From: Amycolatopsis alba DSM 44262
GTDB taxonomy: Bacteria > Actinomycetota > Actinomycetes > Mycobacteriales > Pseudonocardiaceae
Reading direction: 5' to 3'
Length of the DNA: 64,000 nt
Assembly: GCF_000384215.1 (NCBI RefSeq)
Contig: NZ_KB913032.1
Span: forward strand, 5,447,602 to 5,511,601
Shown here: positions 25,502-33,993 of the stretch, piece by piece
Position numbering within the stretch: position 1 is the first letter of the stretch
Layout: the number at the start of each line of letters is the position of its first letter
Made by a program: the position numbers and the translations under genes
Notes under the pieces: generated by a model
Seen by the model: the letters and a program-made list of their open reading frames with translations, nothing else
Databases searched by the model: none
What the model was told of the DNA's origin: nothing

Positions 25502-26707
25502 TCAGCGTGGCGTGAAGAGAACGGGCAGTGCCGTGGGCATCCGGTAGATCTTGCCGTGCATACGAGGCCGCGCTACCTCCGGATCCAGGCGCAGACCTGG
25601 GAGTTCTTCGAACAGCCGGTGCATCAGCGCGTCGGTTTCGACACGTGCCAGGTGCATGCCGATGCAGGTGTGCGGGCCGTGCCCGAAGGTCACGTGTGGC
25701 AGTCCGGTGCGGGAGACGTCGAATACACCGGGGTCGGCGTACTGCGCGGGATCCCGGTTCGCCCCGAGGAACGAGGCGTACACCAGCGAGCCCGCGCCGA
25801 TCCGGACCCCGCCGAGGGTGGTGTTCGCCTTCGCGATGCGCAGACCGCCTGCCACCGCGGGTTCCCAGCGGATCGCCTCGTCGAACGCGGCGGGCAGCAG
25901 CGAGTGATCCGCGCGCACCCGTGCGTGCTGGTCCGGATGAGTGAGCAAAGCGAAGATCAGCGTGCTCGACGCCCGGTGGGTCGTCTCGATTCCGGCGGGG
26001 ATCAGCAACAGCAGGAAGGACAGGATCTCTTCGTCGGTGAGGACCTGGCCGTCCCGTTCCGCGGCGACCAGTTCACCGACGAGGTCGTCCGACGGCCGGG
26101 CGCGGCGAGCGGCGATCAGCCGGGTGAAGTAGTCGGCCAGCTCGTTCTTGGCCGACTCCACTTCCGGCCACCGGAGGGTCGAGTCGATCATGCGGAGCGC
26201 GCGGTCGCTGAAGAACGTGAAATCCTCCATCGGCACACCGATCACCGCCGCGATCACCCGGACCGGGAACGGCAGGGTCAGCTCGGCGAGCAGTTCGGCG
26301 TGGCCACGTGTGCGGAACCGGGAGAACAGGTCCGCCAGGATTTCCCGGATCTGCTCCGTATACCGCCGCGCGACCACGGTCTTGCGGAACAGCGGCGCCA
26401 CCAAGGACCGGTAACTGTGGTGGTGTGGCGGGTCGAGTTCCAGCATGCTCCGCCCGGCCAGCAGCCGAAGCTGGGGCGCGTAGGCGATGTTGGAGAACCG
26501 CGTGGTGTCGCTGAGCGCTTCGCGGACCAAGTCGTAGCCGAACACGTAGTACTGGCGTATTTCCCCGGCGGTCGCGGGGTCCGTGGTGACGACCTCGGCG
26601 ACCGGGCTGTCCGCGCGGGCCCGGTCGAGCAGCGGGTGGATATCGTCGAACATCGGGTCGGCCTCGAGGAACTCGTCGACCGGACGTCGATTCACGGTTT
26701 CCGTCAT
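25502..26707 (-). CDS. Cytochrome P450 of the thioamitide cluster
   Basis: A 401-residue bacterial class I P450. The I-helix shows IPAGIETTHR, the K-helix EAIRWEPA, and the heme loop FGHGPHTCIGMHLAR with the thiolate Cys. No redox partner is encoded nearby. In thioamitide pathways hydroxylation of a core residue is known, by an Fe(II)/2OG enzyme for thioviridamide and, as I recall, by a P450 in the Amycolatopsis compound thioalbamide. A core-modifying hydroxylase is the likely role; Phe5 of this core is an attractive but unproven site. It is the last gene of the operon. Confidence 0.93.
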   Translation of the reverse strand: MTETVNRRPVDEFLEADPMFDDIHPLLDRARADSPVAEVVTTDPATAGEIRQYYVFGYDLVREALSDTTRFSNIAYAPQLRLLAGRSMLELDPPHHHSYRSLVAPLFRKTVVARRYTEQIREILADLFSRFRTRGHAELLAELTLPFPVRVIAAVIGVPMEDFTFFSDRALRMIDSTLRWPEVESAKNELADYFTRLIAARRARPSDDLVGELVAAERDGQVLTDEEILSFLLLLIPAGIETTHRASSTLIFALLTHPDQHARVRADHSLLPAAFDEAIRWEPAVAGGLRIAKANTTLGGVRIGAGSLVYASFLGANRDPAQYADPGVFDVSRTGLPHVTFGHGPHTCIGMHLARVETDALMHRLFEELPGLRLDPEVARPRMHGKIYRMPTALPVLFTPR

Positions 26708-26744
26708 CTCGTACCCCCGTACATGGCGGGGGCCGGATCACGGC

Positions 26745-27677
26745 TCAGCCCGCCAAATGGTTCCTGATCAGTTTGGCTGCCTCGCGAGGATCGTCGGCCC
26801 AGAATTCGATGCTGTCGAATTCCTTGATCCCGCGGTGCCCGAAATCGGCTTGATGCGGTTCGCGCAGCCGCAGCGTCACGTTGGTCGTCTTGACGATCTC
26901 CATCACGAGAACGCCGTCGACCACGTCGTTGCCCTTTTTCAGCTCCCGTGACCGGGTGCGCAGTCCCACCGACTCGATCTTCGCCACCGGCACCCGGAAA
27001 TCGAAGAACGAAAGATAACGCAGCCGCAGGGTGCGCGAGTCGACCGTATGCGGATACTTGTACAGCGAGGAGATCAACGCCAGGAACCAGATGGTGCCCA
27101 GTACGCCGAGAATCAGGAGCGCCAGCCGTACCGCCGGCCACGGCACGATCAACTCGACGAGGGCGATCTCGATCGGATTGAGGAACAGGAACACCCAGAA
27201 GATCGGCCGCATCGGCCCGCTGTAGGCGATGGCGTCGCCGTCGGCCGGAACGTCCTGCCTGCGCGCGGCGACCAGCCACAGCGCGCGCATCATCTTCAGG
27301 TCGTGCCGGACGATCGTGGCGGCCCGCTCCGGCATGATCCGGTTCAACGTCGCGGAAACCGCGTCGAAGAAGCCGAGACCTTCCGCGCGGGCCCGTTTGA
27401 TCGCCGAGCGCAAAGCGATGAGTTCGAAGACCACGACGAAGAACACCGATGCCTCGACGATCGTCGCGGCCAGGATGCCGTCTCCGAGGCTGATGAGACC
27501 CGTGCTGAACAGCACGATCTCCACGAGTAGCACCGCGGGCAAAACCCACGGCAGATACCGTGCGATCTTTCGTATTCCCCGCGGCTTTTCCCGGATGTTT
27601 TCCCGGCTTATCGAATCGAGTGAACTCGTGCCAGTCGAATCGTCCTGCCGGTTGGTTTCGGTGTCCCCCTCTGGCAT
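26745..27677 (-). CDS. Membrane protein with C-terminal PH-like domain, unknown function
   Basis: A 310-residue protein not recognised as a named family. The first ~40 residues are polar. About five hydrophobic helices follow (LPWVLPAVLLVEIVLF, ATIVEASVFFVVVFEL, PIFWVFLFLNPIEIAL, LALLILGVLGTIWFLAL). The last ~100 residues form a soluble beta-rich domain containing IEFWADDPREAAKLI, which resembles bacterial PH-domain proteins. It is coded within the thioamitide operon between the P450 and the SDR. Immunity or a transport-linked role is possible; the sequence does not decide. Confidence 0.8.
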   Translation of the reverse strand: MPEGDTETNRQDDSTGTSSLDSISRENIREKPRGIRKIARYLPWVLPAVLLVEIVLFSTGLISLGDGILAATIVEASVFFVVVFELIALRSAIKRARAEGLGFFDAVSATLNRIMPERAATIVRHDLKMMRALWLVAARRQDVPADGDAIAYSGPMRPIFWVFLFLNPIEIALVELIVPWPAVRLALLILGVLGTIWFLALISSLYKYPHTVDSRTLRLRYLSFFDFRVPVAKIESVGLRTRSRELKKGNDVVDGVLVMEIVKTTNVTLRLREPHQADFGHRGIKEFDSIEFWADDPREAAKLIRNHLAG

Positions 27678-27696
27678 TGTAAAAGGATATCATGTC

Positions 27697-28542
27697 TCAC
27701 CGGCTCGTGCTGCTGGTCAGCAGTTCGTCGGTCTTGTCCCAGAGCTCGGCCGCCAGCTCTCGGTCGGCCAGCCGTCGAGGGGTCCGCCCGAGCTTTCCCT
27801 CGATGAAGAACGCACCGGGATGGGCGATGCCCGCCTGGTCGAGCGCCAGCTTGACCAGTGTTGACGCCCCGTGATCCGCGGGTTTGAAAGCCGCGGGCAG
27901 GAATTTGCGGAATCGCCGGTACGCGGCCGATTCGCTGCCGAATGACGTTTTCAGCATTCCTGGGTGGCAGCAAGTGGCGATCGGTCCGTCGGCGCCCGCG
28001 CGTTTCACGAATTCAAGAGCGAAAAGCGCGTTCGCCTGTTTCGACGCCTTGTACGCGCCCCAGCCGCTCCACCGCAGCCCGGTGCGATTCAGATCGTCGG
28101 GGCGGACACCTTCGGCGAGCAGGGAGCCGGTCCCCACGACACGGGAACCGGGCCGCACGGTCAGCATCTCTTCGAGCAACCGGGTCAGCAGGAAGGGAGC
28201 CAGATGGTTCACCTGGTTGGTGAGCTCGTTGCCGTCCACAGTGGTCTTTCTGGTGGCGCAATGGATGCCGGCGTTGTTGAGCAGTACGTCGATGCGGTCG
28301 TAACGCCGTCGCAGCCGCGTGGCCAGCTCGTGCACGTCGGACAGGCGGGCGAAGTCGGCACTGAACGTCTCGGGCCGTTCCTGGCCCGCCTGCTCGATTT
28401 CGGCGGCGACCGCGCCGAGCCGGTCGGTGTCCCGGCCGACGAGCGCGACGGTCGCGCCGCTGCCCGCCAGCCGGACCGCGGCGCGTGCGCCGATGCCCGA
28501 ACTGGCCCCGGTGATGACGATGATCTGGTTCTCGCCGGTCAT
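27697..28542 (-). CDS. SDR oxidoreductase (retinol-dehydrogenase-like; TvaL-type candidate)
   Basis: A 281-residue SDR with TGASSGIGA, NNAGIHC and the extended tail (PADHGASTLVKLAL) of the WW-oxidoreductase/retinol dehydrogenase group. The active Tyr is in GWGAYKASKQANAL, giving a YxxxK motif. Thioviridamide-type clusters carry an SDR thought to reduce the N-terminal pyruvyl group left after dehydration of Ser1; here Ser1 of the core is conserved. The ATG at 28542 overlaps the peptidase stop (ATGA). Confidence 0.85.
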   Translation of the reverse strand: MTGENQIIVITGASSGIGARAAVRLAGSGATVALVGRDTDRLGAVAAEIEQAGQERPETFSADFARLSDVHELATRLRRRYDRIDVLLNNAGIHCATRKTTVDGNELTNQVNHLAPFLLTRLLEEMLTVRPGSRVVGTGSLLAEGVRPDDLNRTGLRWSGWGAYKASKQANALFALEFVKRAGADGPIATCCHPGMLKTSFGSESAAYRRFRKFLPAAFKPADHGASTLVKLALDQAGIAHPGAFFIEGKLGRTPRRLADRELAAELWDKTDELLTSSTSR

Positions 28543-29285
28543 CCGACCGTCCTTTCCCCTGAGACCTGCCCCAGCTCCACGGTCCAGTGGTGGCTGGTCA
28601 GGCCTTTGTCGCAGTACCGGTACGGCAGCCACCCGTAGCCTTCGTCGCCCCAGCCGGTGCCCCAGCTGTTGCGGACGAGCAGCGCGCCGGTGAGTTCCTC
28701 GCCGGAGCCCGGTTCGGTTCCGGCGTATGCGTTGTCGTCGTAACCGGTGACCAGCACGACGTGCCGGGCGAAGACCTTCGCGTCGTCCGGCAGCATTGGC
28801 AGGCGGCCCGAATCCATGGCGGTCAGCTGTGCCGGGTTGAGCGGGAACTCCAGGCTGACCGGTGTCCCCGAGCCGACGGCGGCACGGATTCGCGCGAGCG
28901 GCTCGCCTGGCGCCTGCTCGCCGGTGTCGAGCCGTCGGTACCCGATCCCGCGGAACGCCTTGGCACGGAGGAAACACGCTTTCGTCGGTATCCGGTCGAT
29001 CTGTGCCGCGCTGAACGGCCAGTCCGCTTCGGACGGGAGGCCGAACCGGTGCCATGCCGCGAACGCCCAGTCCAGCCGCGAGCCGCGCAGCCGCCCGTGT
29101 CCGCTGATCATCCGCGAGGTGACGTAGTTGAACAGCACCGACGGTGTCCAGTCGAGCCCGGTGAGCCGTCGCACCTGGTAGGCGGCCAGCGCCGTGACCA
29201 CCGCGGCCGTGCAGGTCGGCTGGTCGCGGTGGTCGAGCACCGGCGGGAACCACGCGCGAGGCAAGGTGACCGCGCCCGCGGTCAT
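28539..29285 (-). CDS. Papain-like (C1A) cysteine peptidase, thioamitide leader peptidase candidate
   Basis: A 248-residue papain-fold peptidase without signal peptide or propeptide. The oxyanion Gln and catalytic Cys are in RDQPTCTAAVV, the His in ARHVVLVTGYDD, and the Asn in VRNSWGTGWGDEGYGW. Thioamitide clusters encode such a cytoplasmic peptidase, proposed to release the core from its leader. The ATG at 29285 avoids overlap with tfuA; an in-frame start at 29324 would run into that gene. The expected cut here lies before Ser68 of the precursor. Confidence 0.88.
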   Translation of the reverse strand: MTAGAVTLPRAWFPPVLDHRDQPTCTAAVVTALAAYQVRRLTGLDWTPSVLFNYVTSRMISGHGRLRGSRLDWAFAAWHRFGLPSEADWPFSAAQIDRIPTKACFLRAKAFRGIGYRRLDTGEQAPGEPLARIRAAVGSGTPVSLEFPLNPAQLTAMDSGRLPMLPDDAKVFARHVVLVTGYDDNAYAGTEPGSGEELTGALLVRNSWGTGWGDEGYGWLPYRYCDKGLTSHHWTVELGQVSGERTVG

Positions 29286-29295
29286 CGGGCGCCGC

Positions 29296-29955
29296 TCATG
29301 CCGGTGCCGCTTCGAGGTCGGCACGGATGCGACGCAGCAGCGCCACGGCGTCGTCGCGTTTGGTGTCCGGGGCCTCGTTACGGAGAAACGCGGCCAGTTC
29401 GTCCAGTTCGGCCTGGGGCACGGTTCCCCGCAGCGCGTGCAGGGTCGCGTTCACCGAACGTTCCGGGAAGTAGATCTCCTTGGCCGCTTTGAGGAATCGG
29501 TCCGCGAGCCCGGCGGAGACCGCTCCCGCCCGCAACGCCGCCGCGACGGCGAAGCGCATGTTCGCCAGCGGTTCGCTCAACGGTTTGAGGGTGTCCTCGC
29601 TGTAGGTGATCGCGACCTCGTCGTCCTCGTCCGTGCGGCCTGAGAAGTACTCCTCGAAGATCCGGCCGATACCGATCATGCCGTGCGGCGCGCATTCGGC
29701 GCCCCGTAGCGCACCCATGCTCGACGAGCCGTAGACGACGACGTCCGCGTCCATCGCGCGCAGGATCTCCTTGGGCGAGATGGACAGCGAGTGCAGGAAC
29801 CGCCCGTCGACGATGCCGATCACCGTCGGCGGCTCCGGCCGGTCGAGCAGCCGGTCGATGTCACCCTTGCCGACCGGCGGCAGATATTCCGCGTCGAGGA
29901 TTTCGGCGGCCGCCTCGGTGGTGATGCTCGGGCCGCGGAAGACGACTGGGCGCAT
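29296..29955 (-). CDS. TfuA-like protein (thioamide formation partner of YcaO)
   Basis: A 219-residue TfuA-domain protein: VFRGPSIT at the N-terminus, DGRFLHSLSISPKEIL, and the hallmark VYGSSSMGALRGAE. TfuA proteins pair with YcaO enzymes to put sulfur into the peptide backbone, as known for thioamidation in McrA and in thioviridamide. The gene directly follows ycaO with a one-base gap. Presence of the pair predicts backbone thioamides rather than azolines; no dehydrogenase for azoles is encoded. Confidence 0.93.
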   Translation of the reverse strand: MRPVVFRGPSITTEAAAEILDAEYLPPVGKGDIDRLLDRPEPPTVIGIVDGRFLHSLSISPKEILRAMDADVVVYGSSSMGALRGAECAPHGMIGIGRIFEEYFSGRTDEDDEVAITYSEDTLKPLSEPLANMRFAVAAALRAGAVSAGLADRFLKAAKEIYFPERSVNATLHALRGTVPQAELDELAAFLRNEAPDTKRDDAVALLRRIRADLEAAPA

Positions 29956-29956
29956 G

Positions 29957-31312
29957 TCAGTTCCCCGCTTTCGTACCCGCCGCGGCGGCCGGGCGGGCGA
30001 GTTGCCTGATCGTCTCGTTCCACACCCTGGTTCCGCGCGGGCCGAGCTTGCTGTGGTCCACCGCCCAGGACTCCATGCCCGGCACGATCACCCTCGCCAC
30101 CTTGGCCGGGATCTCGGGCGGCGAAAGGTCGATGGCGATCGCCTGGTCGAGGCCGCAGCTTCGCAGCCGGTCCAAGACGAGCCGCAGGTCCGCGGCGACG
30201 TCGTCGGAAGACAGGTTCGGCAGGTCGCTCGCCTTGCGGCGGGTGTCCGTCGGCGTCCACCACCAGGTGGCCTTGTTGATCGTCTTCGCCCGCTGGATGT
30301 GCTTCATATGGGCGGGCACGTCCTCGTCCGGCATGCTGATGTCCTCGCGCATGGCCTGGATGTCGACGCATCGGCTCTGCGCGCATTCGGTGAGCGCGCG
30401 CATCATCGCGACCTCGACATCGGGATGGGTGCCGAACCCGCCGTGCCCCTGCTGGCCCTCGCCGATGCTGAACGTGTCGGCGGTCGCGCACCAGACACTG
30501 GGAATCCCGATGTCCGAGGTGATGTCGGCCATGCGCACTTCGATGTCGGCGGCGGCGAACCGGGCGACGAGCTCACTCGCCTTCGGCGGCAGCGAGTTCA
30601 TGTCGAAATGCGGATGCCGTGATTTCAGCTCGTCGAGAACGGCCGGTGGCGTGTGTTCGGTGATCAGATCGCTGCGCAGCAGTTCGGTGAGATGACTGGT
30701 CACCAGCTCGGCCGTGGTCATCGCGTCCCGCTCGATGAGCTCGCACAGCGCGTGCAGGACGGCTTCCTCCAGCGTGTTGCCGGAAGCCAGCCCATTGGTG
30801 GAAACGATGTCGTAGCAAGGGATTTCGTGATAGCGGTCGATGTAGGCGGCGCCGTGCATCGGGACGAGTACGGGTTCTTCCCCGATCAGGTCGTAACCCT
30901 GGAGCCACGAGATCGGCCGGTCGTCGCGGTAGTACTTCGTCAGCTTCATGTTGTATTCGCCGGGATGCATCACCCGGCGGCCACGGCGCACGAGGTTCTC
31001 GTACGACGAGACGACCGCCGGAGCCCTGGGAAGCCAAGCGGAAAACCGCTCGATCGCTTCCATGATCGCGGACGTCTTGGCATCGACGGGACGGACGCCC
31101 TTCCCGTTGTACACCGAGATCAGATCCCGCGAACGGGGCACGATCGCGTTGTAGACCGGAATGCCGACGCGGTCCAGCCAGGTGATGTTCGCGACCCTGG
31201 TGATGCCGACGTCACGCAGGTAGGGCGTCACCCGTGCCAGCGTGTCCTCGACGGCGATTTCCCGGTGTACCCCGGAATTGCGGACCTTCGGCGCGTTTTC
31301 GCGGATATGCAT
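29957..31312 (-). CDS. YcaO-domain protein (thioamide synthase)
   Basis: A 451-residue YcaO protein. The ATP/Mg ligands are recognisable in SAIMEAIERFSAW and LHALCELIERDAMTT, and the C-terminus is Pro-poor, unlike azoline cyclodehydratases, which end PxPxP. With ATP it phosphorylates the backbone amide oxygen and, with TfuA, exchanges oxygen for sulfur. The start at 31312 gives MHIRENAPKVRNSG. The gene sits two bases after the methyltransferase gene, in one operon from 36334 to 25502. Confidence 0.94.
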   Translation of the reverse strand: MHIRENAPKVRNSGVHREIAVEDTLARVTPYLRDVGITRVANITWLDRVGIPVYNAIVPRSRDLISVYNGKGVRPVDAKTSAIMEAIERFSAWLPRAPAVVSSYENLVRRGRRVMHPGEYNMKLTKYYRDDRPISWLQGYDLIGEEPVLVPMHGAAYIDRYHEIPCYDIVSTNGLASGNTLEEAVLHALCELIERDAMTTAELVTSHLTELLRSDLITEHTPPAVLDELKSRHPHFDMNSLPPKASELVARFAAADIEVRMADITSDIGIPSVWCATADTFSIGEGQQGHGGFGTHPDVEVAMMRALTECAQSRCVDIQAMREDISMPDEDVPAHMKHIQRAKTINKATWWWTPTDTRRKASDLPNLSSDDVAADLRLVLDRLRSCGLDQAIAIDLSPPEIPAKVARVIVPGMESWAVDHSKLGPRGTRVWNETIRQLARPAAAAGTKAGN

Positions 31313-31314
31313 GA

Positions 31315-32541
31315 CTATCCTTTCTGCCCTGCCGGGGAGTCGACGACGCGGACCTGCGCCCTGCCGTCGCCCTCGTAGTGGTAGGCGATCGTGACCTCGT
31401 CGCCTTCGGTGACCTTCACCGGCTCGGCGAACGCCCAGCCCGCGGTGAACCAATGGCTGCGCGGACCGCCGTTCGCGGGGTGGGTGCTCAGCACGGTGCG
31501 GGGTGCGAGATCGGCTTCGAAGAAGACGATCACCCCGGAAGCCACGCCGCCGGTGTGCGCGGTCAAGGTCTGCTCGCCCCGGAAGATCCGGGCGTCCTCC
31601 CGCAGGTCCACGCGGTAGAGCGAAGCCGGATCGGACAGCCGCGGCCATTGCCGGACAAGGGAAGGCGGTTCGTAGAAGCCCGCGACGCGCTCGCGGTCCA
31701 GCTCCAGGAACGGGGTGAAGTCCATGCCGTAGCGGGTGTTCCAGTCGTCGATGTGCGCCTGGACGATCCGGTGCTCGGCGACACGCTCGGCGGGCATCTC
31801 GACAAGGCAGGCATAGGCGCGCAGCGCGCCGGGCACCAGCCGGGCGTCGGGAGTGAGCAACCGGCGCCGCGCGTCTTGAACCGTTTCCCAGATCACCATG
31901 TCGAGCGCGTCGTTGCCGACGATGTCGGTGGTCAGCACGTTCGCCTTTTCGGGCAGGGTGAGCGAAGTCGACCAGTCCTGGACGAAGGTGATGCGGTCGG
32001 CGACGCCGTTGTGCTCGGCGAGACTCTCGGCGACGCCCGCCGTCCGCGCCGGCTCGACGGCGTAGACACGGGCCGCACCCGCTTGCGCCGCCGCGACGGC
32101 GAGGATGCCGGAGCCGGTGCCGAGGTCGAGTACGACGTCACCTGGCCGGACCACCTCGCGGACCGCCTGGACGAACAGGCCTTTGCGCATCGGGTCGTCC
32201 AGCATCCGGATGTTGGCGTAGGCCAGGCCGTAGCCGCCGACGGGGAACATCAGCTCGGTGAAACCGGGCCGCGACGGGGCGGTCAGGATGCCGGCGGAGA
32301 CGAGCTCTCCGAGGGTGGCCACGGCTTCGGCGAGTGCGCGCTCACCTGCCAGCTTGGGCCGGAGCCGCCGCAGGGCGTCGGCGACCGGCGCCGGGCCGTG
32401 GAAGGTGTCCAGGAGCGCCAGCGCGTGGTGACCGAACTTCCAGACGCCCTGTGCGTGATGTATCCGCACGTCGTTCGCGCTGTCCAGTTCGATGACGAGC
32501 TCGGGTGCCCGGACGAGCACGGTGTCATAGGCGATCTCCAT
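31315..32541 (-). CDS. PRMT-like SAM methyltransferase
   Basis: A 408-residue protein. The N-terminal ~110 residues include an HAQGVWKFGHHALALLDTF segment that looks like a peptide-binding wing. A class I SAM domain has motif I VVLDLGTGSGILAVAAA, and a beta-barrel C-terminus follows as in protein arginine methyltransferases. In thioviridamide a homologue is assigned to double N-methylation of the core His; here His12 of the core is kept. The ATG at 32541 lies 17 bases inside the decarboxylase gene. Confidence 0.88.
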   Translation of the reverse strand: MEIAYDTVLVRAPELVIELDSANDVRIHHAQGVWKFGHHALALLDTFHGPAPVADALRRLRPKLAGERALAEAVATLGELVSAGILTAPSRPGFTELMFPVGGYGLAYANIRMLDDPMRKGLFVQAVREVVRPGDVVLDLGTGSGILAVAAAQAGAARVYAVEPARTAGVAESLAEHNGVADRITFVQDWSTSLTLPEKANVLTTDIVGNDALDMVIWETVQDARRRLLTPDARLVPGALRAYACLVEMPAERVAEHRIVQAHIDDWNTRYGMDFTPFLELDRERVAGFYEPPSLVRQWPRLSDPASLYRVDLREDARIFRGEQTLTAHTGGVASGVIVFFEADLAPRTVLSTHPANGGPRSHWFTAGWAFAEPVKVTEGDEVTIAYHYEGDGRAQVRVVDSPAGQKG

Positions 32542-33124
32542 GACGGCTTCCTTTCTTGGTTCTGCTGTGGGAGCGGGTGAGCGCGCGGACGAGCGGCGCG
32601 CGGAAGTCGCCGAGCGAACCGAACTCGGTGATCGATCCGCTGGTCGAGAAGCCTTCCGCCGGCTCGATGACCTCGAAGCCGTCGTCGCGCAGCCGCGTGA
32701 CGTTGCGCTGGGTGGCAGGTTTGAGCCAGGTCGCCTCGCTCATCGACGGCACGATCAGCGTCGGGCAGGTGGCCGCGGCGATCACCGAGGTCAGCAAGCT
32801 GCCGCCGAGACCGTGTGCGACCTGGGCGATCAGATGCGCCGTCGCGGGCATGACGACGAGCACATCGGCGTCCGCGGCCACCCCGACATGGGACTTGGTG
32901 CCGTCGGGTAAGTCGTCCCAGCCGGTGACGACCTCGTAGTCGGCGACGGCCGCCAGCGATTGCTTGGTGACGAACCGCTGCGCCATGTCCGAGAGGATCA
33001 CGCGGACATCGGTCAGGCCGAACGTGGTCCGCAGCCACATCAGGAGGTGGGGCGTGCCCACCGCGGACACCGAGCCGCAGACGCCGAGCAGCAGCTTGGT
33101 CGAGGAGACGTCCGGTGCGGTCAC
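32525..33124 (-). CDS. HFCD flavoprotein, Cys decarboxylase (AviMeCys formation)
   Basis: A 199-residue flavodoxin-like decarboxylase of the EpiD/TvaF group. The fold starts KLLLGVCGSVSAVG. The substrate loop reads MPATAHLIAQVAHGLGG (PASANT-like), and VPSMSEATW takes the place of the PxMNxxMW motif. It oxidatively decarboxylates the C-terminal Cys to an enethiol that adds to dehydrobutyrine from Thr8 of the core. The GTG at 33124 overlaps the upstream stop as GTGA. Confidence 0.9.
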   Translation of the reverse strand: MTAPDVSSTKLLLGVCGSVSAVGTPHLLMWLRTTFGLTDVRVILSDMAQRFVTKQSLAAVADYEVVTGWDDLPDGTKSHVGVAADADVLVVMPATAHLIAQVAHGLGGSLLTSVIAAATCPTLIVPSMSEATWLKPATQRNVTRLRDDGFEVIEPAEGFSTSGSITEFGSLGDFRAPLVRALTRSHSRTKKGSRHGDRL

Positions 33125-33993
33125 GGGGTGCTCTCCTGGATCGCCAGCCAGCCCGCTTCGGCGGCGGGCAGCAGTTCGGCGACACCGGTGGAGTCGCCGG
33201 TCGCCCACGTACCGAGCGCGTAGTGGTCGAAGATCCGCTTGGCCACGGCCGACCACAGCCTGGTCCTGTCGACGGGGCGGGGGTAGCCGGAGAGGAACGC
33301 GGCCACTCGTGTGCCGAGCACGTCCAGTGGACATCCGGTGGCGGATCCGGCTTCGACAAGATCCGCCACCAGATGAGCCAGATCCTCCAGCGGATCGCCG
33401 ATTCCGGCTTCCCGCCAGCCGAGTAACCGGGGAGGGGTTTCGGCGGTGCAGGTGCCGGCGGAGAACCGGCCGTGGACGAGTGACGGCGGCGACGGCGGGT
33501 GCGTCCCGGCGGCCGCGGCGGCGAGGGCGGGGGCGAGGTGCCGGGGGAGGCGCGAGTGGGCGGCACGCACGTTCTCGGCGACGTCCGGCCGGGTCAGCCA
33601 CGCCGGAACGTCACGACAGGGAAGGGCGCGGCGCAGTTCCGCGGTCAGCGGCACCGAGTGGATGCGACCCGCCAGAGAACCCAGAAGCCGTAACGACTCC
33701 AGCCAATACGGGGATTCTTCGGCGAGGCCGCCGGAGAGCATTTTGTCGCTCAGCAGCCAAGGAGTCGCGATGCCGGGCCACAGCGCGATTTCGGGGGAGG
33801 CCAGGACAGGCAGCACGCAGCCGGGTGAGTCGCCGAGCGCTTCGTGCAGCGCTTCGATCCCCGCCGTGCCGAGGTAGCCCTCGGTGCCGTGGCGGAGCCG
33901 TTCGGTCCAGTGGTGTCCTGTTTCGTCGCTCAGGCAAGCTCGGACGACGAACGGTCCGGTGATCCGCCGGACCTCACCGGCCGCGGTGGTCAT
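33121..33993 (-). CDS. APH-like protein with degenerate catalytic loop (TvaE-type candidate)
   Basis: A 290-residue protein with the helical C-lobe of aminoglycoside phosphotransferases. The loop that should read HxDxxxxN is VHGRFSAGT, and the Mg-binding Asp segment is LLGWREAGIGDP, so both catalytic Asp residues are missing. Thioviridamide-type clusters carry two APH-like proteins; the second may be a partner rather than a kinase. The gene overlaps both neighbours by four bases, so it is made together with them. Confidence 0.78.
   Translation of the reverse strand: MTTAAGEVRRITGPFVVRACLSDETGHHWTERLRHGTEGYLGTAGIEALHEALGDSPGCVLPVLASPEIALWPGIATPWLLSDKMLSGGLAEESPYWLESLRLLGSLAGRIHSVPLTAELRRALPCRDVPAWLTRPDVAENVRAAHSRLPRHLAPALAAAAAGTHPPSPPSLVHGRFSAGTCTAETPPRLLGWREAGIGDPLEDLAHLVADLVEAGSATGCPLDVLGTRVAAFLSGYPRPVDRTRLWSAVAKRIFDHYALGTWATGDSTGVAELLPAAEAGWLAIQESTP

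Noticed and set aside
28539..29324. Start of the papain-like peptidase at 29324
   Set aside because: It would overlap the TfuA-like gene by 29 bases with a basic, unrelated extension; the ATG at 29285 begins just before the conserved domain.
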